Source: Beijerinckiaceae bacterium (GTDB lineage: Bacteria > Pseudomonadota > Alphaproteobacteria > Rhizobiales > Beijerinckiaceae). From it: DNA of 64,000 bases. Below the pieces are notes generated by a model. The model did not search any database. It saw only the letters and a program-made list of their open reading frames with translations, and was not told the origin of the DNA. Positions within the stretch are counted from its first letter, which is position 1; each line of letters starts with the position of its first letter. A program made the position numbers and the translations under genes. The stretch spans positions 85,796-149,795 of the forward strand of contig CANGBX010000008.1 in NCBI GenBank assembly GCA_947452455.1, in the 5' to 3' direction. Shown one piece after another: positions 21,582 to 30,028 of this stretch.

Positions 21582-22490
21582 TCAGTTTTTGGGGAAGTCC
21601 AAACCCATATTGCGATAACGTTCGGGGTCATCGCCCCAATTCTCGCGCACTTTCACAAACAGGAAGAGGTGGATCTTGGTCTCCGCCGCTTCCATAATAT
21701 CTTTACGTGCAGCCGATCCGATCGATTTGATCGTGCGCCCGCCCTCGCCGATGACAATCTTCTTGTGGCCTTCACGCGTCACAAAAATCGTCTGCTCGAC
21801 ACGTGCCGAGCCATCGGGCTGCTCTTTCCAGAGTTCCGTCTCGACATGGGACTCGTAGGGCAATTCATCATGCAGCCGTTCGAATAATTTTTCGCGCGTG
21901 ATCTCGGCGGCCAGCGCACGCAGCGGTGCATCCGACACTTGATCTTCGGGATAAAGCCAAGGGCCGGGCTTCATCATCCCCGCAAGCTTGGTGCGCAGCA
22001 CATCAAGCCCTCTTTCCTTCAAGGCAGAGATCATAAAGGTCTCTTTGAAGGCAAGCTTTTCATTGAGATCAGCCGCCAGTTTCAAGAGGCGCGGCGGATC
22101 AATTGCATCCGTCTTATTCAGAATGAGCACTTTGGGCGCGCGTGCTTCCGGCAATTTGGCGAGAATAGCCTCGACCTCTTCCGTAATGCCTTTGCGCACA
22201 TCAACGAGTAGCGCGATGACATCAGCATCACCTGCCCCGCCCCAAGCCGATGTCACCATGGCACGATCCAGGCGGCGCTTGGGCGCAAAGATGCCGGGCG
22301 TATCGACAAAAATGATTTGCGTATCGCCTTCGAGAGCAATGCCGCGCACCAGTGCGCGCGTGGTCTGCACTTTGCGCGAGACAATCGTCACTTTCGCGCC
22401 CACCAGCGCATTCATCAGCGTCGACTTGCCCGCATTGGGCGCACCAATCAAAGCAACGAAGCCGCAGCGTGTTGTTTCACTCTCACTCAT
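21582..22490 (-). CDS. era: GTPase Era
   Basis: Era is an essential GTPase that binds 16S rRNA and assists 30S maturation. The 302-residue protein has the G1 motif GAPNAGKST (about residue 16), G3 DTPG, G4 NKTD, and the C-terminal KH domain with GEGGRTIKSIGSAARKDI. It overlaps rnc by four bases, the widely conserved rnc-era coupling. Confidence 0.97.
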   Translation of the reverse strand: MSESETTRCGFVALIGAPNAGKSTLMNALVGAKVTIVSRKVQTTRALVRGIALEGDTQIIFVDTPGIFAPKRRLDRAMVTSAWGGAGDADVIALLVDVRKGITEEVEAILAKLPEARAPKVLILNKTDAIDPPRLLKLAADLNEKLAFKETFMISALKERGLDVLRTKLAGMMKPGPWLYPEDQVSDAPLRALAAEITREKLFERLHDELPYESHVETELWKEQPDGSARVEQTIFVTREGHKKIVIGEGGRTIKSIGSAARKDIMEAAETKIHLFLFVKVRENWGDDPERYRNMGLDFPKN

Positions 22491-23200
22491 GCTTGAGCCT
22501 TTTGCCAGACGCCTTCACGCTCAAGAAAAACTTGCGCGGCCGATTGTTCTGCGATGCGTTTGGACGAGCCTGTGGCTTCGGCCGGTTCAAATTCTTCCAC
22601 ATCCACGGCAATCACAAAGACAGGCGCGTGCGGTGGGCCAGAACGCGAGACTTCACGATAGACGGGTGTTGGTTTGGCGCGTGCCTGCGCCCATTCCTGC
22701 AAAGCCGTTTTGGGATCACGCAAAGGGCGGCGGGGCGCATGCATGCGCGCCGTCCAGGCTTTTGTGACAATGCCACGGGCTTGTTCAAAACCTGCATCCA
22801 GAAAGACAGCGCCGATCAGTGCTTCGCAAACATCGCCCAGAATCGCGACTTTTTTGCGCCCGCCCGTTTGTGCTTCGCCATCGCCGAGCTTCAAATGCGG
22901 ACCAACGCCCCATTCGACCGCGACTTCAGCACAGCTCTCTTTGCGCACAAGATCTGCGAGACGACGCGACAGCTCGCCTTCAGCGGCCTCCGGAAACGCT
23001 GCGCAGAGCATGTCCGACACAGCCAGACCCAAAACACGGTCGCCTAAAAATTCGAGCCGCTGATAGGTTTCGCTGCGCGCCGCATCTGAGGCCACAGCAC
23101 TCACATGGGTCAGCGCGCGGCTCAAGAGATCACGATTTTGAAAGACATGACCCATTGCATTTTCAAGATCAGCAATGGGTGGTTTGACGAGACGGGCCAT
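22487..23200 (-). CDS. rnc: Ribonuclease III
   Basis: RNase III cuts double-stranded RNA in rRNA precursors and other transcripts. The protein (237 residues from ATG 23200) has the signature LEFLGDRVLGLAVSDML with the metal-binding acidic residues, and a C-terminal double-stranded-RNA-binding domain (DPKTALQEWAQARAKPTPVYREV onward). I choose 23200 because it falls six bases after the lepB stop. The track start 23 codons earlier would overlap lepB and adds unconserved residues. Confidence 0.95.
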   Translation of the reverse strand: MARLVKPPIADLENAMGHVFQNRDLLSRALTHVSAVASDAARSETYQRLEFLGDRVLGLAVSDMLCAAFPEAAEGELSRRLADLVRKESCAEVAVEWGVGPHLKLGDGEAQTGGRKKVAILGDVCEALIGAVFLDAGFEQARGIVTKAWTARMHAPRRPLRDPKTALQEWAQARAKPTPVYREVSRSGPPHAPVFVIAVDVEEFEPAEATGSSKRIAEQSAAQVFLEREGVWQKAQA

Positions 23201-23205
23201 CAGCT

Positions 23206-24003
23206 CTAGCGCACCGGCTGGAAGAGACGGCTCCAGCGCACGCTCCATGGCCATTTCCAGAATTGCCAAGCCGCGTCGCCTTCTTCCACGGAGAAGAAAA
23301 TCACTTCCGCACGGCCGACAAAATTTTCAAGCGGCACAGGACCCACGCCACCCTCGTCTTTGCCCACGCGCGAGTCTGTCGAATTGTCGCGATTGTCACC
23401 CATCATGAAGTAATGACCGGCTGGCACAACATGCTCTTTTGTATTGTCGTAATAGCCGGTATCGCCATCGCGCTCGATGATGAGATGCGAGACACCACCG
23501 GGCAATGTTTCCTTATAGGTCGGCACTTCGACTTCGCGACCAAAAGCATCGCGCGTGCGAATTTTCTGCACGGGCTCGCGCGGCACGACCTGCCCGTTGA
23601 TGAGCAAGCGGCCTTGCACCATCTGCACCTTGTCGCCCGGCATGCCGATCACGCGCTTGATGTAATCGGTCGAGCCATCGCTGGGGAGTTTGAACACGGC
23701 AATATCACCGCGCTTGGGTTCGGACCCAAAAATGCGACCGGAGAAAACATCCGGGCTGAGGGGCAGCGAATGTTTGGAATAGCCGTAGCTATATTTGGAG
23801 ACGAACAGGTAATCGCCGATGAGCAGCGTGGGGATCAGCGAGCCTGAGGGAATGTTGAAAGGCTGGAAGAACAGCGTGCGCACAACGACGGCAATGAGGA
23901 GCGCCTGCACGATGACCTTGATGGTCTCGACGACGCCGCCCTCTTCCGTCTTGGCTTGACTGTCTTTCAACTGCGCCGGACCGCTCATGGATGTTCCCGT
24001 CAT
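23206..24003 (-). CDS. lepB: Signal peptidase I
   Basis: LepB removes signal peptides from exported proteins at the inner membrane. The 265-residue protein has one N-terminal membrane helix (VIVQALLIAVVVRTLFF), the catalytic Ser in NIPSGSLIPTL (about residue 54), the Lys in DYIKRVIGMPGD (about 117) and the GDNRDNSTDSR box. A second ATG at 23988 is also possible. In most Rhizobiales acpS lies between pdxJ and lepB; here that gap is only 142 bases and holds no gene. Confidence 0.95.
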   Translation of the reverse strand: MTGTSMSGPAQLKDSQAKTEEGGVVETIKVIVQALLIAVVVRTLFFQPFNIPSGSLIPTLLIGDYLFVSKYSYGYSKHSLPLSPDVFSGRIFGSEPKRGDIAVFKLPSDGSTDYIKRVIGMPGDKVQMVQGRLLINGQVVPREPVQKIRTRDAFGREVEVPTYKETLPGGVSHLIIERDGDTGYYDNTKEHVVPAGHYFMMGDNRDNSTDSRVGKDEGGVGPVPLENFVGRAEVIFFSVEEGDAAWQFWKWPWSVRWSRLFQPVR

Positions 24004-24145
24004 GGGCCCGAATCAAGGGGCCAAAGGCGCCCCGCGCCCAAAGAGAAGAGAGCTATAACGACTGCGCCCCCGCGCGCCAAGTCTTCCCCAAAAAGGGGCT
24101 GAAACAGGGCCGTTGCGCCCCATTGCCGCCCACAATCCTGAGGGC

Positions 24146-24919
24146 TCAGAGCTCCGGGGTCGTCCACCAGGGCGCTTTGGGTCGGCCTGCATCCATGGCC
24201 TTGCGCATCATGCGGATCGCCTTGGGCAGCCCCACAAACAGCGCCTCGCCCATCAGGAAATGACCAATGTTCAATTCTACGATTTGCGGCAGCCCCGCAA
24301 TGCGCTTGGCAGTTGCATAATCAAGCCCGTGGCCCGCGTGACACTCAAGCCCTAGCTCGGCAGCCTTGGCCGCGGCCACACGAATGCGCTCGAACTCATG
24401 CTCGGCTTTGGAAGAGCCTTCGCTCACCGCTTCACACCAAGAGCCCGTATGCAATTCCACCACAGGTGCGCCAATGGAAGCGGCCGCCTCCAACGCATCG
24501 ACTGACGGCTCGATGAAGAGCGAAACGCGGATACCCTCGGCTTTCAAACGTGCCGTCGCATCCTTCACATGATCATGACCACCGATCACATCGAGCCCAC
24601 CTTCGGTTGTGCGCTCGCTGCGCTTTTCCGGCACGAGGCAGGCGGCATGGGGCTTTGTCTTGATGGCAATGCCGATCATTTCTTCGGTCGTCGCCATTTC
24701 AAAATTCAGCGGCTTGGAAATGCTCGCCATGAGACGCACAATATCTTCATCGCGAATGTGACGACGATCTTCGCGCAAATGCGCGGTAATGCCATCGGCC
24801 CCTGCTTCAATGGCCAGCAAAGCGCCGCGCACCGGATCTGGCAAAGCACCACCGCGCGCATTGCGAACAGTGGCAATGTGATCGACATTCACGCCCAGAC
24901 GCAAACGCGGTGCGCTCAT
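24146..24919 (-). CDS. pdxJ: Pyridoxine 5'-phosphate synthase
   Basis: PdxJ joins 1-deoxyxylulose 5-phosphate and 3-amino-2-oxopropyl phosphate to pyridoxine phosphate, the ring-closing step of vitamin B6 synthesis. The 257-residue TIM barrel has the diagnostic [17 protein letters not shown] at the N-terminus, [12 protein letters not shown] and [17 protein letters not shown]. The ATG at 24919 has GGAG upstream; the track counts a TTG two codons earlier. It lies 14 bases after pyrE. Confidence 0.96.
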   Translation of the reverse strand: MSAPRLRLGVNVDHIATVRNARGGALPDPVRGALLAIEAGADGITAHLREDRRHIRDEDIVRLMASISKPLNFEMATTEEMIGIAIKTKPHAACLVPEKRSERTTEGGLDVIGGHDHVKDATARLKAEGIRVSLFIEPSVDALEAAASIGAPVVELHTGSWCEAVSEGSSKAEHEFERIRVAAAKAAELGLECHAGHGLDYATAKRIAGLPQIVELNIGHFLMGEALFVGLPKAIRMMRKAMDAGRPKAPWWTTPEL

Positions 24920-24933
24920 CCCCAAACTCCGTT

Positions 24934-25527
24934 TCAGACTTTCAAGCCACGGCTGCCCGGCTTGATGGCGGGCATGGCGGCGAGTTCCGGCGGCAAAGCA
25001 TCTGCCGCATAGGTCGGAATATCCATCGTCGCGAGCGCGACAAGCGGTGCACCCACATCGGCCTTGCCGCCCGAGCGATCAATGAGGCAGGCAGCACTCA
25101 CAATCTTTGCGCCTTCCGTCAGGTGCTCTTGCAAGCTCTCAAGCGTTTCGCGCAGCGACAGGCCCGTGGTGATAATATCTTCGACAATGATCACCTTGGC
25201 GCCCGGATCAATCTGGAACCCGCGACGCAGAGCAAATTTGCCATTCTCGCGCTCGACGAAAATCGCTTTCGCACCCAGATGACGCGCTGTCTCATAGCCC
25301 GGCACAATGCCCCCGACCGCAGGCGAGACGACAATGTCGATCTTGCCGTAGATGGATTCAATTTTCTGGGCCAAAGCGCGACAGAGTTTTTCCGTGCGCT
25401 TCGGGTCCTGAAAGACGAACATTTTTTGCAAGAAGACTGGGCTACGCAGGCCCGATGTCAAAATGAAATGGCCCTGCAGCAGCGCACCCGCCGCGCGGAA
25501 TTCGTCCAAAACCTCATTCTCGGTCAT
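24934..25527 (-). CDS. pyrE: Orotate phosphoribosyltransferase
   Basis: PyrE adds ribose 5-phosphate from PRPP to orotate in pyrimidine synthesis. The 197-residue protein has the PRPP-binding motif [13 protein letters not shown] (about residue 115) and the flexible-loop region [13 protein letters not shown]. It is the first gene of pyrE-pdxJ-lepB-rnc-era on this strand. Confidence 0.95.
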   Translation of the reverse strand: MTENEVLDEFRAAGALLQGHFILTSGLRSPVFLQKMFVFQDPKRTEKLCRALAQKIESIYGKIDIVVSPAVGGIVPGYETARHLGAKAIFVERENGKFALRRGFQIDPGAKVIIVEDIITTGLSLRETLESLQEHLTEGAKIVSAACLIDRSGGKADVGAPLVALATMDIPTYAADALPPELAAMPAIKPGSRGLKV

Positions 25528-25595
25528 TTTGGCCCCTCAGTGTGTTGAGGGAGGTTTAGGGCGGCGCGGGCCTGTAGACAAGGGAAGCCCTGCCC

Positions 25596-27401
25596 TTACT
25601 CCGCAGCTTCTGCCAGAAAGCCACCGGATTGTGTCTCGACGAGGCGGCGATAGGCCCCGTTTTCGCGCGCCATCAGGCTGCGGTGGGTGCCGTCTTCGAC
25701 AATCCGGCCATGGTCGAAGACCAGAATGCGATCGAGCCGCTGAACGGTCGAGAGCCGATGCGCAATGACAATGGTTGTGCGCCCCTCCGACAAGCGATCC
25801 ATGGCTTCGCGGATATAGGTCTCCGACAGGCTGTCGAGCGAAGAGGTTGCTTCATCGAGAATGAGAATGGGCGTGGCCGCCAGAATAGCGCGCGCAATCG
25901 CGACGCGTTGGCGCTCACCGCCTGATAATTTGACGCCGCGCTCGCCCACCAAGGTCTCATAGCCTTTGGGGAGACCCTGCACGAATTCATCGACATGGGC
26001 GAGACGCGCAGCTTCGACAATCTCGTCATGGCTCGCCTCGGGGCGACCATAGGCAATATTTTCGGCAATGGAGCGATGAAAGAGCACCGGCTCTTGCGGC
26101 ACGAGACCGACTGCATTGCGCAGCGAGGCTTGCGTCACTTTCGCAATGTCTTGCCCATCGATGAGAATGGCGCCGCTGTTCAAATCATAAAGACGCTGGA
26201 TGAGTTTGACGAAAGTCGATTTGCCAGCACCCGATGCGCCGACCAAGCCGATTTTCTGACCTGCCGGAATCTGCAAAGAGAATTGCTCATAGAGCGGCTC
26301 GCGCGCGCTTTTATATTTAAACGTGACATGATCAAATTCAATCGCGCCCTGTGTCACCTGCAAAGGCTTGGCATCTGCTCGATCAGCCACTTGCACCTGC
26401 GCATTGCGAAATTCCAGCACATCATCCATGTCATTCACCGTGCGCTGCACGGAGCGCACATGCTGGGCAATGTCTCGCAAATAGCCGGTGATCAGAAATT
26501 GCGTGGCGATGAGGCTTGCAATATCGCCCGGTGTGGCGCGGCCTTGTGTCCATAGCCAAAGGCCTGTGCCAAGCATCCCCAATTGCAACACCAAGAGCAG
26601 CACGGCTTGCACAAGACCCGAGACTGCACTGCGATCCCATGAGCGAATGGCGCGCCATTGCCAACCATGTGCGACATCGGCAAAATGACGGTCTTCGCGC
26701 TCTTCGGCCGCAAAACTTTTCACTGCCGCATTGCCCGTGACGGAATCGGCGAGCATGCCCGCCATTTTCGAATCCCATTCACGCGCCGCAACATTGGCGG
26801 GGCGAATCCAGACGACAGAGAGCGTCACCACCACAGCGATAAAGGTGAAGACACAAAGGCCGGTGATGAGGCCAAGCAGAGGCCAGCGCCAAGCAAACAT
26901 GGCCGTCACGCCTGTGACGACAATGAAAGCAGGCACGAGGCCGAAGGCGAGCGTGTCGGTGAATGTATCAAAGGCCGTCATGCCGCGCGTGATTTTGCGC
27001 ACAGTGGCGCCCGCAAAAGAATTGGCATGCCAGTCGGACGAGAAACGCTGCACTTTGGCAAAAGCATCGCGGCCGATGGTGGTGATGGCACGCGCCGACA
27101 GACGATTGGCGATAAAGGTCACGCTTTGGCGCATGATGTGAAAGACCGCACCCAGCGCGACAAAGATCAGAAGAGCGTGAATGGCGGGGGTCGGATCATC
27201 CGCCTTGCCGGAGGCCACAGCATCCACAAGCCAGCCGGCAGCTACCGGCACACTGACATCGATCAAGGTGGAGACGACGCGCAGCGCCAGAAGCGAGAAG
27301 AAAAGCTTGGGGGCCACCATCCAGTAATGAGCCACGAAGCGCATCACGCGCCCGATTTTGGCCCCCGTCCCCGCACGGGTCTTATCTACTTTGCTGCTCA
27401 T
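25596..27401 (-). CDS. ABC exporter, fused membrane and ATPase domains
   Basis: The 601-residue half-transporter has a six-helix type I exporter domain (about residues 25-320) and a complete nucleotide-binding domain. The ATPase motifs are Walker A GASGAGKST, signature LSGGERQRVAIARA, Walker B ILILDEATSSLDS and the H-loop IAHRL. It resembles MsbA/Atm1-type homodimeric exporters; the substrate is unknown. The start MSSKVDK at 27401 is chosen; the 26 extra track residues are not conserved and overlap the leader of tcuA. With tcuAB it interrupts the usual pyrE-rel neighbourhood, so it looks like an accessory insertion. Confidence 0.9.
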   Translation of the reverse strand: MSSKVDKTRAGTGAKIGRVMRFVAHYWMVAPKLFFSLLALRVVSTLIDVSVPVAAGWLVDAVASGKADDPTPAIHALLIFVALGAVFHIMRQSVTFIANRLSARAITTIGRDAFAKVQRFSSDWHANSFAGATVRKITRGMTAFDTFTDTLAFGLVPAFIVVTGVTAMFAWRWPLLGLITGLCVFTFIAVVVTLSVVWIRPANVAAREWDSKMAGMLADSVTGNAAVKSFAAEEREDRHFADVAHGWQWRAIRSWDRSAVSGLVQAVLLLVLQLGMLGTGLWLWTQGRATPGDIASLIATQFLITGYLRDIAQHVRSVQRTVNDMDDVLEFRNAQVQVADRADAKPLQVTQGAIEFDHVTFKYKSAREPLYEQFSLQIPAGQKIGLVGASGAGKSTFVKLIQRLYDLNSGAILIDGQDIAKVTQASLRNAVGLVPQEPVLFHRSIAENIAYGRPEASHDEIVEAARLAHVDEFVQGLPKGYETLVGERGVKLSGGERQRVAIARAILAATPILILDEATSSLDSLSETYIREAMDRLSEGRTTIVIAHRLSTVQRLDRILVFDHGRIVEDGTHRSLMARENGAYRRLVETQSGGFLAEAAE

Positions 27402-27528
27402 AGGGGCTTTATGGCGCGGGTGGGGGCTGGGGGCAAGCTGCAAGGCCCAGACGAGCGGATTGCGCCCCCATCTTTCCAAAGATATAGGAAACCAGCGCTA
27501 CCTATGGAAGCAGGAAATCCACAAAGCC

Positions 27529-28926
27529 ATGGTCGATTTTTCCAAACGCTATGATGTGCTGGTGATTGGCGGCGGCAATGCCGCGCTGTGTGCTGCTATC
27601 AGCGCCGCGCGTGAAGGAGCCTCCGTGCTGGTGCTCGAAGCCGCGCCCAAATTCTACCGCGGCGGTAATACGCGCCACACGCGCAACATGCGCTGCGCCC
27701 ATGATGCGGCGACCGACACATTGTCGGGCCCCTATTCGGAAGAAGAGTTTTTCGACGATCTGCTGCGCGTCACCGGTGGCAACACCAATGAAGACCTCGC
27801 GCGCATGATGATCCATGAGTCGAAAGACATGCTCGACTGGATTGTGCAGCAAGGCGTGCGCTTCCAGCCATCACTGGGTGGCACGCTGTCACTTGGTCGC
27901 ACCAATTCCTTCTTTCTGGGCGGTGGACGCGCCATGTTGAACGCGCTCTATCTCACCGCGGAAGATCTGGGCGTTGCCATTGCCTATGAAGCGGAAGTCA
28001 TCGGCCTTGATGTTGAAAACGGCATGTTCCTTGGCGCGAAAGTGAAGCGCCCTGAGGGCGAGACTTATGTGCGTGCAGGCGCTCTTGTTACAGCCTCTGG
28101 CGGTTTTGAAGCCAACAAAGAATGGCTCGAAGAAAGCTGGGGGCCGGCCGCCAAAAACTTTCTCATTCGCGGCACGCGATTCAATCGCGGCACGGTTTTG
28201 AAAATGCTCGGCGCAGCCGGTGTCGACCAGATTGGTGATCCGACGCAGTGCCATGCGGTTGCCATTGATGCGCGCGCGCCAGAATATGATGGCGGCATTA
28301 TCACGCGCCTCGATTGCGTTGTCTTTGGCGTGGTTGTGAACAAGCATTGCGAGCGCTTCTATGATGAGGGCGAGGATGTCTGGCCCAAGCGCTATGCCAT
28401 TTGGGGGCGCTTGGTTGCAGGCCAGCCGGACCAGATTGCCTACATCATCTTCGATGCGTCATCACTCGAACTCTTCATGCCCTCCTGCTTCCCGCCGATC
28501 AAAGCCGACAGCATCCGCGAACTCGCAGGCAAGCTGGAACTCGATGCGGATGCGCTGGAAAAAACGCTGGGTGAATTTAACGCAGCCGTGAAACCCGGAA
28601 CATTCGACCACACCCAGCTTGATGATTGCCGCACGCAGGGGCTCGCGATTGAAAAGACCCATTGGGCGCGCAAAATCGAAAAGGCGCCCTTCTATGCCTA
28701 TCCGGTGCGGCCGGGCATTACTTTCACTTATCTCGGCGTGCGCGTGAACCATCAATCGCGCATGATGATGGCGGATGGCAAACCCTCCGCCAATATGTTT
28801 GCAGCTGGTGAAATCATGGCCGGCAATGTTTTGGGCAAAGGCTATGCTGCGGGAATCGGCATGACCATCGGCAGCGTTTTCGGACGCATCGCAGGACGGG
28901 AGGCGGCCACCAATGCACGCAACTAA
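27529..28926 (+). CDS. tcuA: FAD-dependent tricarballylate dehydrogenase
   Basis: TcuA oxidises tricarballylate to cis-aconitate, passing electrons from FAD to TcuB. The 465-residue protein has the FAD-binding YDVLVIGGGNAAL at residues 8-20, GNTRHTRNMR, and a C-terminal substrate/FAD domain ending in GKGYAAGIGMTIGSVFGRIAG, as in fumarate-reductase-type flavoproteins. The start is set at ATG 27529; the 57 extra track residues run back into the divergent gene. tcuB overlaps it by 14 bases, which strongly supports the TcuA assignment over other flavoproteins. Confidence 0.88.
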   Translation: MVDFSKRYDVLVIGGGNAALCAAISAAREGASVLVLEAAPKFYRGGNTRHTRNMRCAHDAATDTLSGPYSEEEFFDDLLRVTGGNTNEDLARMMIHESKDMLDWIVQQGVRFQPSLGGTLSLGRTNSFFLGGGRAMLNALYLTAEDLGVAIAYEAEVIGLDVENGMFLGAKVKRPEGETYVRAGALVTASGGFEANKEWLEESWGPAAKNFLIRGTRFNRGTVLKMLGAAGVDQIGDPTQCHAVAIDARAPEYDGGIITRLDCVVFGVVVNKHCERFYDEGEDVWPKRYAIWGRLVAGQPDQIAYIIFDASSLELFMPSCFPPIKADSIRELAGKLELDADALEKTLGEFNAAVKPGTFDHTQLDDCRTQGLAIEKTHWARKIEKAPFYAYPVRPGITFTYLGVRVNHQSRMMMADGKPSANMFAAGEIMAGNVLGKGYAAGIGMTIGSVFGRIAGREAATNARN

Positions 28927-30028
28927 TACACTGGCTGAAGCCGATCGATTGATGACGCTGTGCAATAGCTGCCGCTATTGCGAGGGGCTCTGCGCGGTGT
29001 TTCCGGCTATGGAAATGCGCCGCGAGTTTCTGGATGGTGATCTGAACTATCTTGCCAATCTCTGCCATTCATGCGGCGCTTGCTATCATGATTGCCAATT
29101 TTCGCCCCCGCATGAATTCAACATGAATGTGCCGAAAGTCATGGCGCAGGTGCGGGCGGAATCTTATGCCGCTTACGCATGGCCGAGCGCTTTCGCGCCC
29201 ATGTTTGAAAAGAACGGATTGAAGATTTCACTTATTGCCGCTCTGAGCGTTGCGGTCTTCATTGCGGGCTTTGTGGCCTGGCATGATCCGGCTGCCCTGT
29301 TTGGCCAGCATGCGGGCAATTTTTATCGCCTCATGCCGCATAATACGATGGTGGTGATTTTCGGCGCAGCTTTCCTCTATGCCATCATCGCCATGATCAT
29401 GGGCATTCGCAATTTCTGGAAGAATATCGGCGAGCCTGCGTCAACTCTGACGCAAGGCGGCTCGCTCTGGCAGGCGATGAAAGATGCCTCCACTTTGCGC
29501 TATCTTGATGGCGGCGGTGTGGGCTGTATGAATGACAGCGAGCGCCCGACCGACAATCGCCGCCGCTACCATCATTTTACCTTCTACGGTTTCATGCTGT
29601 GCTTCGCCTCGACCAGCATTGCGACGCTCTATCATTATGTGCTGGGCAAACAGGCGCCTTATGCTTGGTATGATCTGCCTGTCTTGCTGGGCACGATCGG
29701 CGGTATTGGTCTGATCATCGGCCCGATTGGTCTTTTGATGGCCAAGCGCGAGCGTGACCCGATGCTGGTCGATGAAAGCCGCAAAGGCATGGATGTCGCC
29801 TTTCTGGTGATGCTGCTGGCGACCAGCGCAACGGGCTTGGCTTTGCTGGTGTTGCGCGACACATCGGCCATGGGGCTGCTTCTCAGCGCGCATCTGGGCG
29901 TTGTCTTCGCGCTCTTTGTCTCCATGCCCTATGGCAAATTCGTCCACGGCATTTACCGCTTCCTCGCACTGGTGCGCTATGCGAAGGAAAAGCGGATGAT
30001 TGAATCCGGCGAAGCGGGAACGGCCTAG
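28913..30028 (+). CDS. tcuB: Tricarballylate utilisation protein B (Fe-S electron acceptor)
   Basis: TcuB reoxidises the FADH2 of TcuA and feeds electrons to the membrane quinone pool. The 371-residue protein has two ferredoxin-type Cys clusters (C17, C20, C23, C27 and C51, C54, C57, C61). A membrane part with about six helices from residue 95 to the C-terminus follows, carrying His residues for possible heme. GGGAGG lies nine bases upstream of the ATG. No tcuC transporter or tcuR regulator is adjacent. The stop overlaps the convergent rel gene by four bases. Confidence 0.9.
   Translation: MHATNTLAEADRLMTLCNSCRYCEGLCAVFPAMEMRREFLDGDLNYLANLCHSCGACYHDCQFSPPHEFNMNVPKVMAQVRAESYAAYAWPSAFAPMFEKNGLKISLIAALSVAVFIAGFVAWHDPAALFGQHAGNFYRLMPHNTMVVIFGAAFLYAIIAMIMGIRNFWKNIGEPASTLTQGGSLWQAMKDASTLRYLDGGGVGCMNDSERPTDNRRRYHHFTFYGFMLCFASTSIATLYHYVLGKQAPYAWYDLPVLLGTIGGIGLIIGPIGLLMAKRERDPMLVDESRKGMDVAFLVMLLATSATGLALLVLRDTSAMGLLLSAHLGVVFALFVSMPYGKFVHGIYRFLALVRYAKEKRMIESGEAGTA

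Noticed and set aside
26658-27554. 298-residue plus-strand ORF
   Set aside because: Antisense shadow of the ABC exporter gene with low-complexity charged composition.
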